Source of the DNA: Brenneria sp. hezel4-2-4
GTDB taxonomy: Bacteria > Pseudomonadota > Gammaproteobacteria > Enterobacterales > Enterobacteriaceae
DNA length: 64,000 bases
Direction: 5' to 3'
NCBI RefSeq assembly: GCF_013155275.1
Contig: NZ_JABJXS010000003.1
Location: 372,001 to 436,000 of the forward strand
Shown here: one piece after another, positions 28,601 through 38,575 of the stretch
Layout of the letters: each line of letters begins with the position of its first letter
How positions within the stretch are numbered: position 1 is the first letter of the stretch
Made by a program: the position numbers and the translations under genes
Notes under the pieces: generated by a model
Seen by the model: only the letters and a program-made list of their open reading frames with translations
What the model was told of the DNA's origin: nothing
The model's database searches: none

Positions 28601-28714
28601 AATAATGCTTCCTGTACGTCTTCCCAAAGCCACATGGTAAACATAAAAAATTGCCGGGAGCAATTTTTAACGCCGCAACGCGGCGGCCCGCAGGGCTGAG
28701 GTATTTCTACAATA

Positions 28715-29034
28715 ATTAGTCGTTATTTGATAAATCATCTTAGATAACAGGATATTGTTTTTTAGGGAGTTCTTTCGCGTAAAAAATCGCGCTGAGGTGG
28801 ATGTGACCGCCGGGTGAGCGACAGGACGTCGCGAAAGCCAGTGCCGCGCTGGGAGCGCGTCACTGGCGGCCCGATCAGCGGTCACAAACGCCGAAGGCAT
28901 CGCGTAGCGATGCGATTTCCGCGAAAAGCCCCTCGTGTCGGGCGCGTGCTGCGACCGTCGCAGAAATCGACTGAGATTAGTGCGCACGAAACCCTCACTA
29001 CACTTACAGAAATTCTTTTCCCAGATTTGTGGGG
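28715..29034 (-). repeat. Dispersed intergenic repeat, copy B (with extra internal palindromes)
   Basis: This copy lies in the 592-base gene-free interval between divergent gcvR and dapA. Read on the minus strand it shares the ordered blocks of copy A at 7730-7948. It carries about 130 additional bases of nested palindromes between the GCAGCACGCGCCCGACA and CCACCTCAGCGC blocks, including GCATCGC/GCGATGC, CCAGTG/CACTGG with CGCGCT/AGCGCG, and GTGACCGC/GCGGTCAC. Promoters of gcvR and dapA must lie in or beside it. No convincing gene was found in the rest of the interval. Confidence 0.85.
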
Positions 29035-29192
29035 GAGCCTTCTGCTCGGAATAAAAACCTCAGAAGAGTTTTTAATGCCGCCCGCGGTATCATAAAAAAA
29101 CGTGTGTCAGATACCTACAACGTCCTTGCGCGCTTGCTTTTGCATAGAGGTCAAAAGTACCATGAAGCACTTGTTTGTGGAGGGGATGGCCA

Positions 29193-30071
29193 ATGTTTAC
29201 GGGAAGTATTGTTGCGCTGGTTACGCCGATGGACGCCAAAGGCGCCGTCGACCGCGTCAGCCTGAAAAAACTGATTGATTATCATGTCGCTAGCGGTACA
29301 TCGGCGATTGTCTCTGTGGGAACAACCGGCGAATCCGCCACGCTGAGCCACGAGGAACATGGCGATGTGGTGATGACCACGCTGGAATTGAGCGATGGCC
29401 GCATCCCGGTGATCGCCGGAACCGGCGCCAATGCCACCGCCGAAGCCATTTCGCTGACCAAGCGGTTTCACGGCACCGGCGTCGTCGGCTGCCTGTCGGT
29501 CACGCCATACTACAATCGGCCGACGCAGGAAGGGCTGTTTCAGCATTTTAAAGCGATTGCCGAACATACCGACCTGCCGCAAATCCTGTATAACGTACCC
29601 TCCCGTACCGGTTGCGACCTGCTGCCGGAAACCGTGGCGCGTTTGTCCGAAATTAAAAATATTGTCGCGATTAAAGAAGCGACAGGGAACTTAAGTCGGG
29701 TAAGTCAGATCCAAGAGCTGGTTAGTGAAGACTTCAGTCTGCTGAGCGGCAATGACGATATCGGGCTGGACTTCATGCAACTCGGCGGTCAAGGGGTGAT
29801 TTCCGTCACGGCGAACATTGCCGCGCGAGAAATGGCCGAGCTTTGCAGACTGGCGGCGCAGGGCAATTTTGTCGAGGCGCGCCGGTTAAATCAGCGCCTG
29901 ATGCCGTTGCATCAGAAATTATTTGTTGAACCCAATCCGATCCCGGTGAAGTGGGCCTGTAAGGAGTTGGGACTCATGGCGACCGATACGCTTCGCCTGC
30001 CCATGACGCCACTGACCGACTCCGGTCGGACGGTGGTGGCGCGCGCATTGAAGCAGGCTGGTTTGCTGTAA
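29193..30071 (+). CDS. dapA: 4-hydroxy-tetrahydrodipicolinate synthase DapA
   Basis: The 292-residue TIM-barrel aldolase condenses pyruvate and aspartate semialdehyde in lysine/DAP synthesis. GTTGESATL, the Tyr in [17 protein letters not shown] and the Schiff-base lysine in [10 protein letters not shown] are present. The ATG at 29193 ([14 protein letters not shown]) has GGAGGGG upstream; the longer frame from 29175 is not supported. bamC follows after 16 bases, the same pair as in E. coli. Confidence 0.96.
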   Translation: MFTGSIVALVTPMDAKGAVDRVSLKKLIDYHVASGTSAIVSVGTTGESATLSHEEHGDVVMTTLELSDGRIPVIAGTGANATAEAISLTKRFHGTGVVGCLSVTPYYNRPTQEGLFQHFKAIAEHTDLPQILYNVPSRTGCDLLPETVARLSEIKNIVAIKEATGNLSRVSQIQELVSEDFSLLSGNDDIGLDFMQLGGQGVISVTANIAAREMAELCRLAAQGNFVEARRLNQRLMPLHQKLFVEPNPIPVKWACKELGLMATDTLRLPMTPLTDSGRTVVARALKQAGLL

Positions 30072-30087
30072 TCGTTAGGGAGATTTA

Positions 30088-31125
30088 ATGACTGATTCAT
30101 TACAAAAGTCGATGGTGGCAAAAGTAGTCGGCATATCGTTAGTGATGTTGCTAACTGCCTGTTCCAGCGATCAGCGCTATAAGCGTCAGGTAAGCGGCGA
30201 TGAATCCTATCTGGAGACGCCGACGCAGAAAGCGCTGAACACGCCGGCCGGAATGATTTTACCGGTGCAGAATGGGGATTATGATATACCGCCAGTTACC
30301 CTGAATGGCGCGGTAGGCAAAGAACTGGACATTCGTCCGCCGTTGCAGCCATTGGCTTTGTTGAATGGTTCCCGTACCCAAATCTCGGGCGGCACGGCGA
30401 CACTGTTATTGGAAAACAGTGCGCAAAACAGCCGGCTTTGGTCTCAGGTCGTTGGTATCCTGCAAGATAAAGGCTTCACCATCGCCCGCCGTCAGGATGC
30501 CGAGCAGACCTTGACGACGGATTGGATCACCTGGGCGCGTCAGGATGAAGATCTTCAATATCAGGGCCGTTATCAGATAGCCGTGCAGCAGCAAGGGTAT
30601 CAGGTCGCGCTGGTGGTGAAACTGTTGGCATTACAGCAGCAGAATAATCCGGTCACTGAGCCTGCTCAAATCCAACGTTACACGGGGTTGATGCTGAATA
30701 CGCTCAGCGAGGCCCTGGATAATCAGGCGACCGCGCGTGAAAGCGCGCTGGCAAACCGCGCCAACGGTGCGTTGGATGTGCAGAGCGGGGCGGATGATAC
30801 GGGTCTGCCGCTGTTGGTGGTGCGCGGGCCTTATTCCCTGGTATGGGAACGTTTGCCGACGGCGTTGAATAAAATCGGTATGACGGTTACCGATCGCAGC
30901 CGTCCGCAGGGTTCGGTTTCCGTCACCTACAAGGAGCCGGGCAGCAGCGTATGGGATGGGCTAGGCGCGAAAAATCCTGAGCTTCCCAACGGGGATTACA
31001 AATTGCAGGTGGGCGATCTTGATAACCGCAGCAGTCTGCAATTTATTGACTCCAAAGGACATACGCTAAGTCAGTCGCAAAACGATGCGCTGGTATCGGT
31101 ATTCCAGGCGGCATTCAGTCAGTAA
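30088..31125 (+). CDS. bamC: Outer membrane assembly lipoprotein BamC
   Basis: The 345-residue lipoprotein precursor has a lipobox LLTACSS and the conserved unstructured start of the mature protein, [17 protein letters not shown], which contacts BamD. Two helix-grip domains follow. It is the non-essential lipoprotein of the BAM complex, co-transcribed with dapA and followed by its own hairpin before purC. Confidence 0.95.
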   Translation: MTDSLQKSMVAKVVGISLVMLLTACSSDQRYKRQVSGDESYLETPTQKALNTPAGMILPVQNGDYDIPPVTLNGAVGKELDIRPPLQPLALLNGSRTQISGGTATLLLENSAQNSRLWSQVVGILQDKGFTIARRQDAEQTLTTDWITWARQDEDLQYQGRYQIAVQQQGYQVALVVKLLALQQQNNPVTEPAQIQRYTGLMLNTLSEALDNQATARESALANRANGALDVQSGADDTGLPLLVVRGPYSLVWERLPTALNKIGMTVTDRSRPQGSVSVTYKEPGSSVWDGLGAKNPELPNGDYKLQVGDLDNRSSLQFIDSKGHTLSQSQNDALVSVFQAAFSQ

Positions 31126-31130
31126 CTCGA

Positions 31131-31153
31131 AAGGGTCGGATTATCCGGCCCTT
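31131..31153 (+). terminator. Terminator after bamC
   Basis: The stem AAGGGTCGG/CCGGCCCTT (one G-T pair, 5-base loop) is followed by CTTCATT. It lies directly past the bamC stop and upstream of purC. Confidence 0.6.
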
Positions 31154-31225
31154 CTTCATTAAGCAATCTAGGCGTTAAATTCTCGGGCCGTATGCGGTTG
31201 GCCCTCACTGTGTGGAGTAATAAAG

Positions 31226-31939
31226 ATGCAAAAGCTAGCTGAGTTGTATCGTGGAAAGGCGAAAACCGTCTACACCACCGAAGATCCTGACCTGCTGGTG
31301 CTGGAGTTTCGCAATGATACGTCAGCATTGGATGGTCAGCGCATTGAGCAGTTCGATCGTAAAGGGATGGTGAACAACAAGTTCAACCATTTCATCATGA
31401 GCAAACTGGAAGAAGCCGGAATCCCTACGCAAATGGTGAGCCTGCTGTCTGATAACGAAGTGCTGGTGAAAAAACTGGATATGGTGCCGGTAGAATGCGT
31501 TGTGCGTAACCGCGCCGCAGGTTCGCTGGTAAAACGCCTGGGGGTTGAAGAAGGGATTGCGCTCAATCCGCCGCTGTTTGATCTGTTCCTGAAAAATGAC
31601 GCCATGCACGACCCAATGGTAAACGAGTCTTACTGCAAAACGTTCGGCTGGGTGAGTGAAGAGAATCTCGCGCGCATGAAAGAACTGAGCTATAAAGCGA
31701 ATGACGTCCTGAGCAAACTGTTTGATGACGCCGGTCTGATCCTGGTGGATTTCAAACTGGAGTTCGGTTTATTTAAAGGTGAAGTGGTATTGGGCGATGA
31801 ATTCTCGCCGGACGGCAGCCGCCTGTGGGATAAGGCCACGCTGAACAAAATGGACAAAGATCGCTTCCGCCAAAGCCTCGGAGGAGTAATTGAAGCGTAC
31901 GAAGAAGTCGCACAGCGTATCGGCGTAAAATTAGACTAA
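31226..31939 (+). CDS. purC: SAICAR synthetase PurC
   Basis: The 237-residue enzyme ligates aspartate to [23 protein letters not shown] at the start, [18 protein letters not shown] and the ATP-site region [11 protein letters not shown] are family-typical. It has its own upstream spacer of about 100 bases after bamC. The purine genes here (purMN, purC) sit in separate units, as in E. coli. Confidence 0.96.
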   Translation: MQKLAELYRGKAKTVYTTEDPDLLVLEFRNDTSALDGQRIEQFDRKGMVNNKFNHFIMSKLEEAGIPTQMVSLLSDNEVLVKKLDMVPVECVVRNRAAGSLVKRLGVEEGIALNPPLFDLFLKNDAMHDPMVNESYCKTFGWVSEENLARMKELSYKANDVLSKLFDDAGLILVDFKLEFGLFKGEVVLGDEFSPDGSRLWDKATLNKMDKDRFRQSLGGVIEAYEEVAQRIGVKLD

Positions 31940-31962
31940 CTGCGCAATCGTTTTCGTTTCAG

Positions 31963-31991
31963 GTTGTCAGATGCTGAACAGGTCTGGCAAC
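31963..31991 (+). terminator. Hairpin after purC
   Basis: The stem GTTGTCAGA/TCTGGCAAC (one G-T pair) lies 23 bases past the purC stop and is followed by TTATT. It is a plausible terminator with a weak T-tract. The rest of the spacer to 32154 shows nothing else clear. Confidence 0.5.
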
Positions 31992-32154
31992 TTATTCCCC
32001 GTTTCAATAAACGGCCTCTCCGTGATTGATGGATTGATGTCCGATATCCTCCTGCGCCGACTGCTTATTTAGTGCTATTATTGCCCGCCTTGGCGAAAGC
32101 CGCGAACATCGCTATTTTCTTTTTTCTTCTCTGCTATTCGGGCAAGGATTTTTC

Positions 32155-32607
32155 ATGGCCTATTTTGATCCGACGCTGTTAATTTTACTGGTGCTGGCCG
32201 GACTGGGAATCATCAGCCATAACATGACCGTTACGCTGGCGATTCTGATTTTACTGGCTGTACGTATTACGCCGCTGAATAACTATTTTCCGTGGGTGGA
32301 AAAATACGGTCTAAGCATCGGTATTGTGATTCTGACTATCGGGGTGATGGCGCCCATTGCCAGTGGAAAAATTACCGCCGGCGAGGTGATGAATTCGTTC
32401 CTGAGCTGGAAATCGATACTGGCGATTGTGATCGGCGTGGCGGTTTCCTGGTTGGGCGGGCGCGGCGTTTCGCTAATGAGTAGCCAGCCGTCGGTGGTTG
32501 CGGGGCTGCTGGTCGGCACCGTCATGGGCGTGGCGCTGTTTCGCGGCGTTCCCGTCGGGCCGCTGATCGCCGCGGGTCTGCTTTCTCTGTTGATCGGCAA
32601 AACCTGA
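32155..32607 (+). CDS. yeaL: DUF441/UPF0756 membrane protein YeaL
   Basis: The 150-residue protein has four hydrophobic stretches and the conserved segments [15 protein letters not shown] and [17 protein letters not shown] of the UPF0756 family (E. coli YeaL). Function is unknown. An AAGGA lies upstream. It ends 15 bases before tmcA, so the two are probably co-transcribed. Confidence 0.88.
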   Translation: MAYFDPTLLILLVLAGLGIISHNMTVTLAILILLAVRITPLNNYFPWVEKYGLSIGIVILTIGVMAPIASGKITAGEVMNSFLSWKSILAIVIGVAVSWLGGRGVSLMSSQPSVVAGLLVGTVMGVALFRGVPVGPLIAAGLLSLLIGKT

Positions 32608-32622
32608 TCGTCTCCGCCGCCG

Positions 32623-34692
32623 ATGAACGTTTTCTGTTCCGATTTTGCCAACGGCCAGCGCCAACAGCAGCGTGCCGGCGTTCGTCGCCTGATGGTGCTC
32701 AGCGGGGATGCCGACTGGTGCGGCAAACAGGCGTTAACTCTGCGTAGTCAACTTGACGGCGACGGTCTGTGGATCGGTTCCTGCGCGCCGAACGGCCTGA
32801 CGGCATTGCCCGTGGGCAAAGTGCGCACATTGCTCGGGCGGGAATTCACCCATGCGGTATTTGATGCCCGGCAGGGGCTGGATGTGGAAGCCTGGGCGAT
32901 GTTGGCGGGCGCGTTGCGGGCGGGGAGCTGGTTGATCCTGCTGGCGCCTGAGTGGCGCTCATGGTCGGCGCAGCCTGATGAAGACAGCCTGCGCTGGAGT
33001 GAGCAGCCCCGGCCTATCGCCACTCCGCATTTTGTGCGGCATTTTCAGCGCCATTTGCTGGCGGATGATGATGTCGTCATCTGGCGTCAGGGGAGTGAGG
33101 CGGCTATCCGTCCATTGGCTCCCCGGCCTGACTGGCGGTCCGCCGATGGTCAACCAACCGCTCAACAACTGTCCATTCTGCAAACGCTGAGTGCGGCATC
33201 GCCGGGAGTTTATGTCGTCACCGCCCCGCGAGGACGGGGGAAATCAGCGCTGGCGGGGATGTTGACGCACCGTTGTCCGGCAACCTGTTGGATCACCGCG
33301 CCTTCTCGTTCGGCGACGGATGTATTACAACATTATGCTCGGGAGGACGCGCGGTTTTGGGCGCCGGATGCCTTGCTGGCGTATTGCCGTCTCAATCCTT
33401 TCCCCCCTGTTGACTGGCTGCTGATTGATGAAGCCGCCGCGATCCCATCGCCGTTGCTCGCCGAACTGGTGAGCTATTTCCCGCGAGTTTTGCTCACGAC
33501 CACCGTACAGGGATATGAAGGCACCGGGCGCGGGTTCCTGTTGAAGTTCTGCGCCTCACTGCCGCAATGGCAGGCGTTCGCTCTGGATGAACCGTTACGC
33601 TGGGCTAAAAACGATCCGCTGGAGCGCATCGTGGATAATGCGCTGCTGTTCACCGAGTCATGCCGGTCTGAAGATGCCGGAGCACCTGTTGCGCCGCGAG
33701 CTGCACCGGCGCTCAGCGAGGAGAGCGCGCAAAGTTGGCTCTTGCATCCGCAGCGTTTACAGCAGTGTTATGCTTTGTTGTGCAGCGCTCACTACCGTAC
33801 CTCTCCCCTTGATTTACGTCGCCTGTTGGATGCGCCGGGTATGCAGGTGTGCAGCGCCAGCGTGGCCGGATCGCTTAGCGGCATACTGTGGATGGTGGAG
33901 GAAGGCGGCTTAACCGGTGAACTGGCGCATGAGGTGTGGGCCGGACGGCGACGGCCGCGCGGTAATCTGGTGGCCCAGTCGTTGGCCGCGCACGGCGGGC
34001 AATGGATGGCGCCGATGCTTCGTTCACGCAGAGTCAGCCGCATCGCGATAGCCGCGACTTACCGGCGACAGGGCATTGGGCGGGCTTTAATCGCATTTCA
34101 ACAGCGGGCGGCAGATGAACAAGGATTGGATTTTCTGTCGGTCAGTTTTGGCTATCAACCGGATCTGTGGGCATTCTGGCGGTCATGCGGTTTTCAACTG
34201 GTGCGCATCGGCAGCCATCGTGAAGCCAGCAGCGGCTGTTACAACGCGATGGCGATATTGCCCCTGAGTTCGAAAGGCCGCTCGCTGGCGGCGCAGGGCG
34301 TGCGGCAATTGGCGCGGGATTGGTTCTGGCTGCGACGCCTTATTCCGCTGGATTTATCATTGCCGCTGGACGAAACGACGGAACTGGAGCAGGAGGACTG
34401 GCGCACGCTGGCCGGTTTTGCGTTTGCCCACCGGCCAATGGAAGCCTGTTACGCGGCGCTATCGCGGCTGGTTTTCAGCTCAGAACTTCCTCTTCCCGCA
34501 TTACGTTTGCTGATCGAAGAACCCATGCAGGGGGAACGGATTGTCAGCGTACTTGGCCTATCGGGGAAAAAAACCATGCTGCGGCAGTGGCGTGAGGAAA
34601 CGGCTGGCGCGCTGCGTGAGTACGATTTGACTGCCAGTCTGTATTGGCGCAACTGGGCGCGGAGTGGCGATGTGGTTTCCGGCCGAGAGTGA
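32623..34692 (+). CDS. tmcA: tRNA(Met) cytidine acetyltransferase TmcA
   Basis: The 689-residue protein makes N4-acetylcytidine at the wobble position of elongator tRNA(Met). An N-terminal domain with LLGREFTHAVFDARQG is followed by the RecD-like helicase domain with Walker A TAPRGRGKSALAG and Walker B LLIDEAAAIPSPLL, plus TTTVQGYEGTGRGFLLKF. The GNAT domain has IAATYRRQGIGRAL, then FGYQPDLWAFWRSCGF. The tRNA-binding tail is at the C-terminus. The start lacks a good ribosome-binding site, so it may be translationally coupled to yeaL. Confidence 0.93.
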   Translation: MNVFCSDFANGQRQQQRAGVRRLMVLSGDADWCGKQALTLRSQLDGDGLWIGSCAPNGLTALPVGKVRTLLGREFTHAVFDARQGLDVEAWAMLAGALRAGSWLILLAPEWRSWSAQPDEDSLRWSEQPRPIATPHFVRHFQRHLLADDDVVIWRQGSEAAIRPLAPRPDWRSADGQPTAQQLSILQTLSAASPGVYVVTAPRGRGKSALAGMLTHRCPATCWITAPSRSATDVLQHYAREDARFWAPDALLAYCRLNPFPPVDWLLIDEAAAIPSPLLAELVSYFPRVLLTTTVQGYEGTGRGFLLKFCASLPQWQAFALDEPLRWAKNDPLERIVDNALLFTESCRSEDAGAPVAPRAAPALSEESAQSWLLHPQRLQQCYALLCSAHYRTSPLDLRRLLDAPGMQVCSASVAGSLSGILWMVEEGGLTGELAHEVWAGRRRPRGNLVAQSLAAHGGQWMAPMLRSRRVSRIAIAATYRRQGIGRALIAFQQRAADEQGLDFLSVSFGYQPDLWAFWRSCGFQLVRIGSHREASSGCYNAMAILPLSSKGRSLAAQGVRQLARDWFWLRRLIPLDLSLPLDETTELEQEDWRTLAGFAFAHRPMEACYAALSRLVFSSELPLPALRLLIEEPMQGERIVSVLGLSGKKTMLRQWREETAGALREYDLTASLYWRNWARSGDVVSGRE

Positions 34693-34828
34693 TCCTCTTC
34701 CCTGAGAAGCCACAAGCCATTCAGCGGTGCCAACCACGGTAGGTGCATGGCTCAGAAAGATTGGACATAGCTGCGTATCCGTGTGAGGAAAGATGATATG
34801 AGCTATATGTAACGTAGTAGGATATTGC
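34693..34828. other. Convergent tmcA/ypfN spacer
   Basis: These 136 bases separate two convergent genes. No clear hairpin with a T-run, repeat or reading frame was identified. Confidence 0.4.
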
Positions 34829-35020
34829 TCAGGGTTTTTTCTTCGGCCAGTCATCGTCTTCTTCATCCCATTTATCGTTGTTGTCCCGATGCGGGGGAAG
34901 TTTCGGCTTATGCAGCAGAAAACGTTTATGGTCGACATTGCGCAGTTCTTTAATGCCGTTCAACAACATTCCGAACAGGATAATCAGGATTATCCACCAG
35001 TAATCAGCCAGCCATGCCAT
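34829..35020 (-). CDS. ypfN: YpfN family small membrane protein
   Basis: The 63-residue protein has one N-terminal membrane segment ([14 protein letters not shown]) followed by a charged tail with [16 protein letters not shown] and a final acidic/basic stretch. It matches UPF0370 (E. coli YpfN), which is of unknown function. The ATG at 35020 is preceded by GAGG and lies 2 bases after the peptidase stop. Frames reaching further upstream are overlaps. Confidence 0.9.
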   Translation of the reverse strand: MAWLADYWWIILIILFGMLLNGIKELRNVDHKRFLLHKPKLPPHRDNNDKWDEEDDDWPKKKP

Positions 35021-35022
35021 GA

Positions 35023-35697
35023 TTAAGCCTCGTCGACGTTGTGTATAAAACGGGTAAACAACTGCGGCAGGTGTTCGCATAGCCAGTCATAACCGGCGAT
35101 ATCCTCACCTCGCCAGGCGGACAAAATAATGCCCGACGTGAGTTGTTTTTCCGCATGCTGTGCCAATGGATAATAGCTGATATGCCAGAGTTCGGCGGCG
35201 ACGCCGCCGAGATCGTGTTCATAAGGGCGATAAAAGCCGAATTCATGCATATGCCGGCTGAGCCAGTCGTTCAGGTCGGCGAAATAACCGCCGGATTCGT
35301 ATTCCCAGGGTTCCAACTGTAGCCTTTGCCCTTTCGGGAGGCGGTCCGGATCGTAGATATCCAGATCGCTGCCCCAGTGGTGACGGCTGGCGCCCGGCAT
35401 TGCCGACCACCTTAAAATGGCTTCACAGCGTTCGCCGTCATCCAGCGATAATACGTCCAGCGGCTGACCCTGTTCACCCATTACCGGGCGTTCTCCGCGG
35501 AATTTACCGTTCCAGATCAAACGCTGGCGATCGAAATCACGAAAGGTGCTGGCAGGTTGTACGTTAAATCCGTCTTTTTCCGCTGCGCGCTGTAAAGCCT
35601 GAAACGCGATAGCCGCTTCAGGCTGAAGGCGATGGTGTCCGCTGAGCGTAACCAGATGACTGTCGTTTTTCCCGGTTAGCATGGCATGAGTAATCAT
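35023..35697 (-). CDS. M15-family metallopeptidase (VanY-like carboxypeptidase)
   Basis: The 224-residue protein carries the M15 zinc motifs: [10 protein letters not shown] (His and Asp ligands) and [10 protein letters not shown] (catalytic Glu and His ligand), with [14 protein letters not shown] in front. Such enzymes cleave D-Ala-D-Ala or related peptidoglycan peptides. No signal peptide is visible, so either export is by another route or the substrate is cytoplasmic. The ATG overlaps the dapE stop (ATGA). Its place beside dapE is consistent with cell-wall peptide metabolism. Confidence 0.85.
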   Translation of the reverse strand: MITHAMLTGKNDSHLVTLSGHHRLQPEAAIAFQALQRAAEKDGFNVQPASTFRDFDRQRLIWNGKFRGERPVMGEQGQPLDVLSLDDGERCEAILRWSAMPGASRHHWGSDLDIYDPDRLPKGQRLQLEPWEYESGGYFADLNDWLSRHMHEFGFYRPYEHDLGGVAAELWHISYYPLAQHAEKQLTSGIILSAWRGEDIAGYDWLCEHLPQLFTRFIHNVDEA

Positions 35698-36821
35698 GCG
35701 ATCAATTGCTCCATAATCCGCTGATACATCCGGCTGAGCAGTTGCAAGTCCGCAGCGCTGACGCACTCGTCCACTTTATGAATAGTGGCGTTTACCGGCC
35801 CAAGCTCCACCACCTGAGCGCCCATACGGGCGATAAAACGCCCATCGGATGTGCCGCCGTTGGTCAACAACTGCGGCGTGACTTCATTATAATGCTCTAC
35901 GGCGTTAACCACCGCGTCGACCAGTTCCCCGCGTGCGGTCAGGAACGGCTGGCCGGAAAGCTGCCAGTCAATAGTGTAGCGCAGTTGATGACGGTCCAGC
36001 AGTTCTGCAACGCGTTGTTTAATGCGTTCGTCCGTCAGTTCGGTGCTGAACCGGAAATTGAATTGTACCAACAGCTCGCCGGGAATGACGTTATTACTTC
36101 CGGTGCCGGCCTGAACGTTGGCGATTTGCATGCTGGTGGGGGGAAAAAATTCATTACCCTGATCCCATTGCGTCTCAACCAGCTCATTGAGCGCCGGTAT
36201 TGCCCGGTGTACCGGGTTGTCGGCCAGATGCGGATAGGCGACGTGGCCTTGAACGCCCTGTACGCGCAGATTGGCGGTAATGGAGCCACGGCGGCCGTTT
36301 TTCACCACGTCGCCGACGATAGCGGTGCTCGACGGTTCGCCCACCAGGCAATAATCCAATCGCTCATTACGCGCCATCAGGGCTTCAACCACTTTTACCG
36401 TACCATTAACGGCGCTGGCTTCCTCATCCGAGGTGATCAAAAAAGCCAGCCGTCCCTGATGGTCGGGGTTGGCGGCGACGAAACGCTCGGCGGCAACCAC
36501 CATGGCCGCCAGTGAGCCTTTCATATCCGCCGCGCCGCGGCCGTATAACATGCCGTCACGAATGGTGGGTTCAAAAGGCGGATGCTGCCAGCGGCTTTCG
36601 TCACCGCTTGGCACGATATCGGTGTGCCCGGCGAATGCCAGCGTTTTCCCGGTGCCGCGCCAGGCCCAGACGTTTTGCGTATCGCCGAAATTCATCGGTT
36701 CAATGGTGAAGCCAATGGCTTTCAGGCGTTCGGTCATGAGTTCCTGGCAGCCTTCATCATTTGGGCTGAGGGAAGGGCGTTTAATCAACTGTTGAGCGAG
36801 TTCGATAACCGGACAAGACAC
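35694..36821 (-). CDS. dapE: Succinyl-diaminopimelate desuccinylase DapE (GTG start)
   Basis: The 375-residue M20 metallohydrolase frees L,L-DAP in lysine/DAP synthesis. Metal ligands are in [31 protein letters not shown] and, near the end, [10 protein letters not shown]. The GTG at 36821 gives [12 protein letters not shown], equal to the E. coli N-terminus, with GGAGAA about 8 bases upstream. The reading frame extends to 36872 but would overlap yffB. Confidence 0.95.
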   Translation of the reverse strand: MSCPVIELAQQLIKRPSLSPNDEGCQELMTERLKAIGFTIEPMNFGDTQNVWAWRGTGKTLAFAGHTDIVPSGDESRWQHPPFEPTIRDGMLYGRGAADMKGSLAAMVVAAERFVAANPDHQGRLAFLITSDEEASAVNGTVKVVEALMARNERLDYCLVGEPSSTAIVGDVVKNGRRGSITANLRVQGVQGHVAYPHLADNPVHRAIPALNELVETQWDQGNEFFPPTSMQIANVQAGTGSNNVIPGELLVQFNFRFSTELTDERIKQRVAELLDRHQLRYTIDWQLSGQPFLTARGELVDAVVNAVEHYNEVTPQLLTNGGTSDGRFIARMGAQVVELGPVNATIHKVDECVSAADLQLLSRMYQRIMEQLIA

Positions 36822-36822
36822 G

Positions 36823-37200
36823 TTATTTGTTCTCCGCGATAAATTTCTGGTAGCTGTCGTCGCTGAAACCAAGCAGCGCTTTTCCAGCGTCTGTCACTAA
36901 CAGCGGCCGTTTAATCAACGCGGGCTGCGCCAGCATGAGCGTTTTTGCCGTGGTTTCGCTGCCGGCGGCGTTGCTATTAATGATGTTGCGCTGTTCTTCG
37001 CTTAGTTTACGCCAGGTCGTGCCGCGCGTGTTGATTAATGACTGCCAGCCCAGTAGCTCGATAAAATGCTGAAGTCGCTGCTCGTCCAGGCCGTCGGCGC
37101 GATAATCATGAAAGCGGTAATCAACCTGTTGCTGTTCCAGCCAGCGGCGGGCTTTTTTTATGGTGTCGCAGTTTTTGATACCGTACATGGTCAGCGTCAT
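36823..37200 (-). CDS. yffB: ArsC-family reductase YffB
   Basis: The 125-residue thioredoxin-fold protein has the nucleophile Cys in [17 protein letters not shown] and conserved [10 protein letters not shown] and KRPLL segments. It matches E. coli YffB (Spx/MgsR-like ArsC family), also directly upstream of dapE. The true substrate is not established. It differs from the separate yfgD gene at 25512. Confidence 0.9.
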   Translation of the reverse strand: MTLTMYGIKNCDTIKKARRWLEQQQVDYRFHDYRADGLDEQRLQHFIELLGWQSLINTRGTTWRKLSEEQRNIINSNAAGSETTAKTLMLAQPALIKRPLLVTDAGKALLGFSDDSYQKFIAENK

Positions 37201-37374
37201 TGTTATTAATGTCCTTTCTGCTTAATGGATTGAATGAGGGTTGTCGAGCGGCACAGCGAGGGGAACAGCCCTGACATCGTGGTGATCCAGCATGCCGAAA
37301 AAAAACGGCGAGATCCACAGTGAACTGAGAAACAAAAATGAGCGGCAGTATACTTTTTATACTTACAGAACTAT

Positions 37375-37403
37375 TTCACCTGGTTAAAAAGTGTGCGTAT
37401 AAT
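37375..37403 (+). promoter_or_regulatory. Promoter of ypfM
   Basis: TTCACC (37375-37380) and a perfect TATAAT (37398-37403) are 17 bases apart, 29 bases upstream of the ypfM ATG. This is a good sigma-70 arrangement. Confidence 0.7.
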
Positions 37404-37432
37404 ACGTCGCCGTTAATTACCAAGAGGTTCCC

Positions 37433-37492
37433 ATGATAGAAGTAGAAGTGAGTCATTGGAAAGATTTTATTGAAGCAATGTTACGCAAATAA
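37433..37492 (+). CDS. ypfM: Small protein YpfM (19 codons)
   Basis: The 19-residue frame reads MIEVEVSHWKDFIEAMLRK, closely like the E. coli small protein YpfM (WKDFIE and MLRK shared). It has an AGAGG ribosome-binding site 6 bases upstream, a strong promoter in front, and an intrinsic terminator behind, so it is a complete stand-alone transcription unit. Location next to yffB-dapE is conserved. Function is unknown. Confidence 0.85.
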   Translation: MIEVEVSHWKDFIEAMLRK

Positions 37493-37542
37493 TAATTAAA
37501 CGTTACACCTGCCATTGCATACCAGGAAGATCGAGCAAATAA

Positions 37543-37571
37543 AGCAGTTACCCACCGGGAGCTGCTTTTTT
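37543..37571 (+). terminator. Terminator after ypfM
   Basis: The stem AGCAG/CTGCT with an internal CCC/GGG pair is followed by six T (37566-37571), 50 bases past ypfM. Confidence 0.75.
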
Positions 37572-37652
37572 CTTTGCGTAAAATGAGGAAACCTGAGTAA
37601 ATAAAAGAGGCTATTATTTTTTCGCAAGGAATTTTAATTTAACTGTTTGTTA

Positions 37653-38348
37653 TTAAATGGCTAATGCATATTTGGCCGCGGCCAGCGCATGTAAGACTCC
37701 GGAGTCGAAAAGAGGAACATTGGCATCCTCTGCGCTCAATAATAATGGTATTTCCGTACAACCGAGAATCACGCCGCCGGCGCCTTGTTGCTCAAGCCGC
37801 TGGATGATTTCCCGGTATTTCCGGCGCGATCCGGGATCAATTTTTCCCTGGCACAACTCTTCGAAAATAATGCGGTTTATCGTCTCTCTTGCCGGTTTGT
37901 CAGGGGTGATAACCTCGATACCATAGCGGTCATGGATTCTTTGCCGGTAAAAATCCTGCTCCATGGTGTAGCGGGTTCCCAGCAAACCGACTTTTCTTAT
38001 CCCCTGCTTATCTATGTATTCTCCGGTTGCGTCGGCAATGTGTAAAAGAGGAAGCCGGCTGACCGTCTCTACGGTATCAGCAACCTTATGCATGGTGTTG
38101 GTGCAGATGACGATAGCCTCTGCGCCCGCATTGCCTAAGCCAATGGCGATATCTGACAACACCTGGGCGGCCTGTTTCCAATCCCCCCGCGACTGAAGCT
38201 GTTCGATATCGTGAAAATCGACGCTGTGCAGAATGAGTTTGGCCGAGTGCAGTCCGCCGAGCTGATTTTTGACGTATTCATTGATGGTGCGGTAGTAAGG
38301 GATCGTCGATTCCCAACTCATTCCCCCGATAAGCCCTAATGTTTTCAT
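37653..38348 (-). CDS. ygeA: Broad-specificity amino acid racemase YgeA-like
   Basis: The 231-residue protein is an Asp/Glu/hydantoin racemase-superfamily enzyme. MKTLGLIGGMSWESTIPYY opens the protein. The two catalytic Cys lie in VICTNTMHKVAD and VILGCTEIPLLL. It strongly resembles E. coli YgeA, a broad-specificity racemase. It stands alone between ypfM and cspE. The second of two overlapping starts (GTGATG) is chosen. Confidence 0.88.
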   Translation of the reverse strand: MKTLGLIGGMSWESTIPYYRTINEYVKNQLGGLHSAKLILHSVDFHDIEQLQSRGDWKQAAQVLSDIAIGLGNAGAEAIVICTNTMHKVADTVETVSRLPLLHIADATGEYIDKQGIRKVGLLGTRYTMEQDFYRQRIHDRYGIEVITPDKPARETINRIIFEELCQGKIDPGSRRKYREIIQRLEQQGAGGVILGCTEIPLLLSAEDANVPLFDSGVLHALAAAKYALAI

Positions 38349-38575
38349 CACCGTTCTCCTTGAGCAAGGGATACCATAAAAAGTAATGGGTTAGGGCTCA
38401 ACGTACCAGACTGAGATATGGATCGCGTTAAAATTTGTCTGCTCAGCATTCAGACACCTTTTTTTAGCGATTTTTATCACTTTTTACCCATCTTAAACTG
38501 GACAAACGGCCAATCTATTGCTGTACTGTACCTGACACAGATTTTGTGTCTTTCATTCATGTAAAGGTAAGTTTG

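Noticed and set aside
35706-36515. 269-codon plus-strand frame across dapE
   Set aside because: Antisense shadow of dapE; no start signals.
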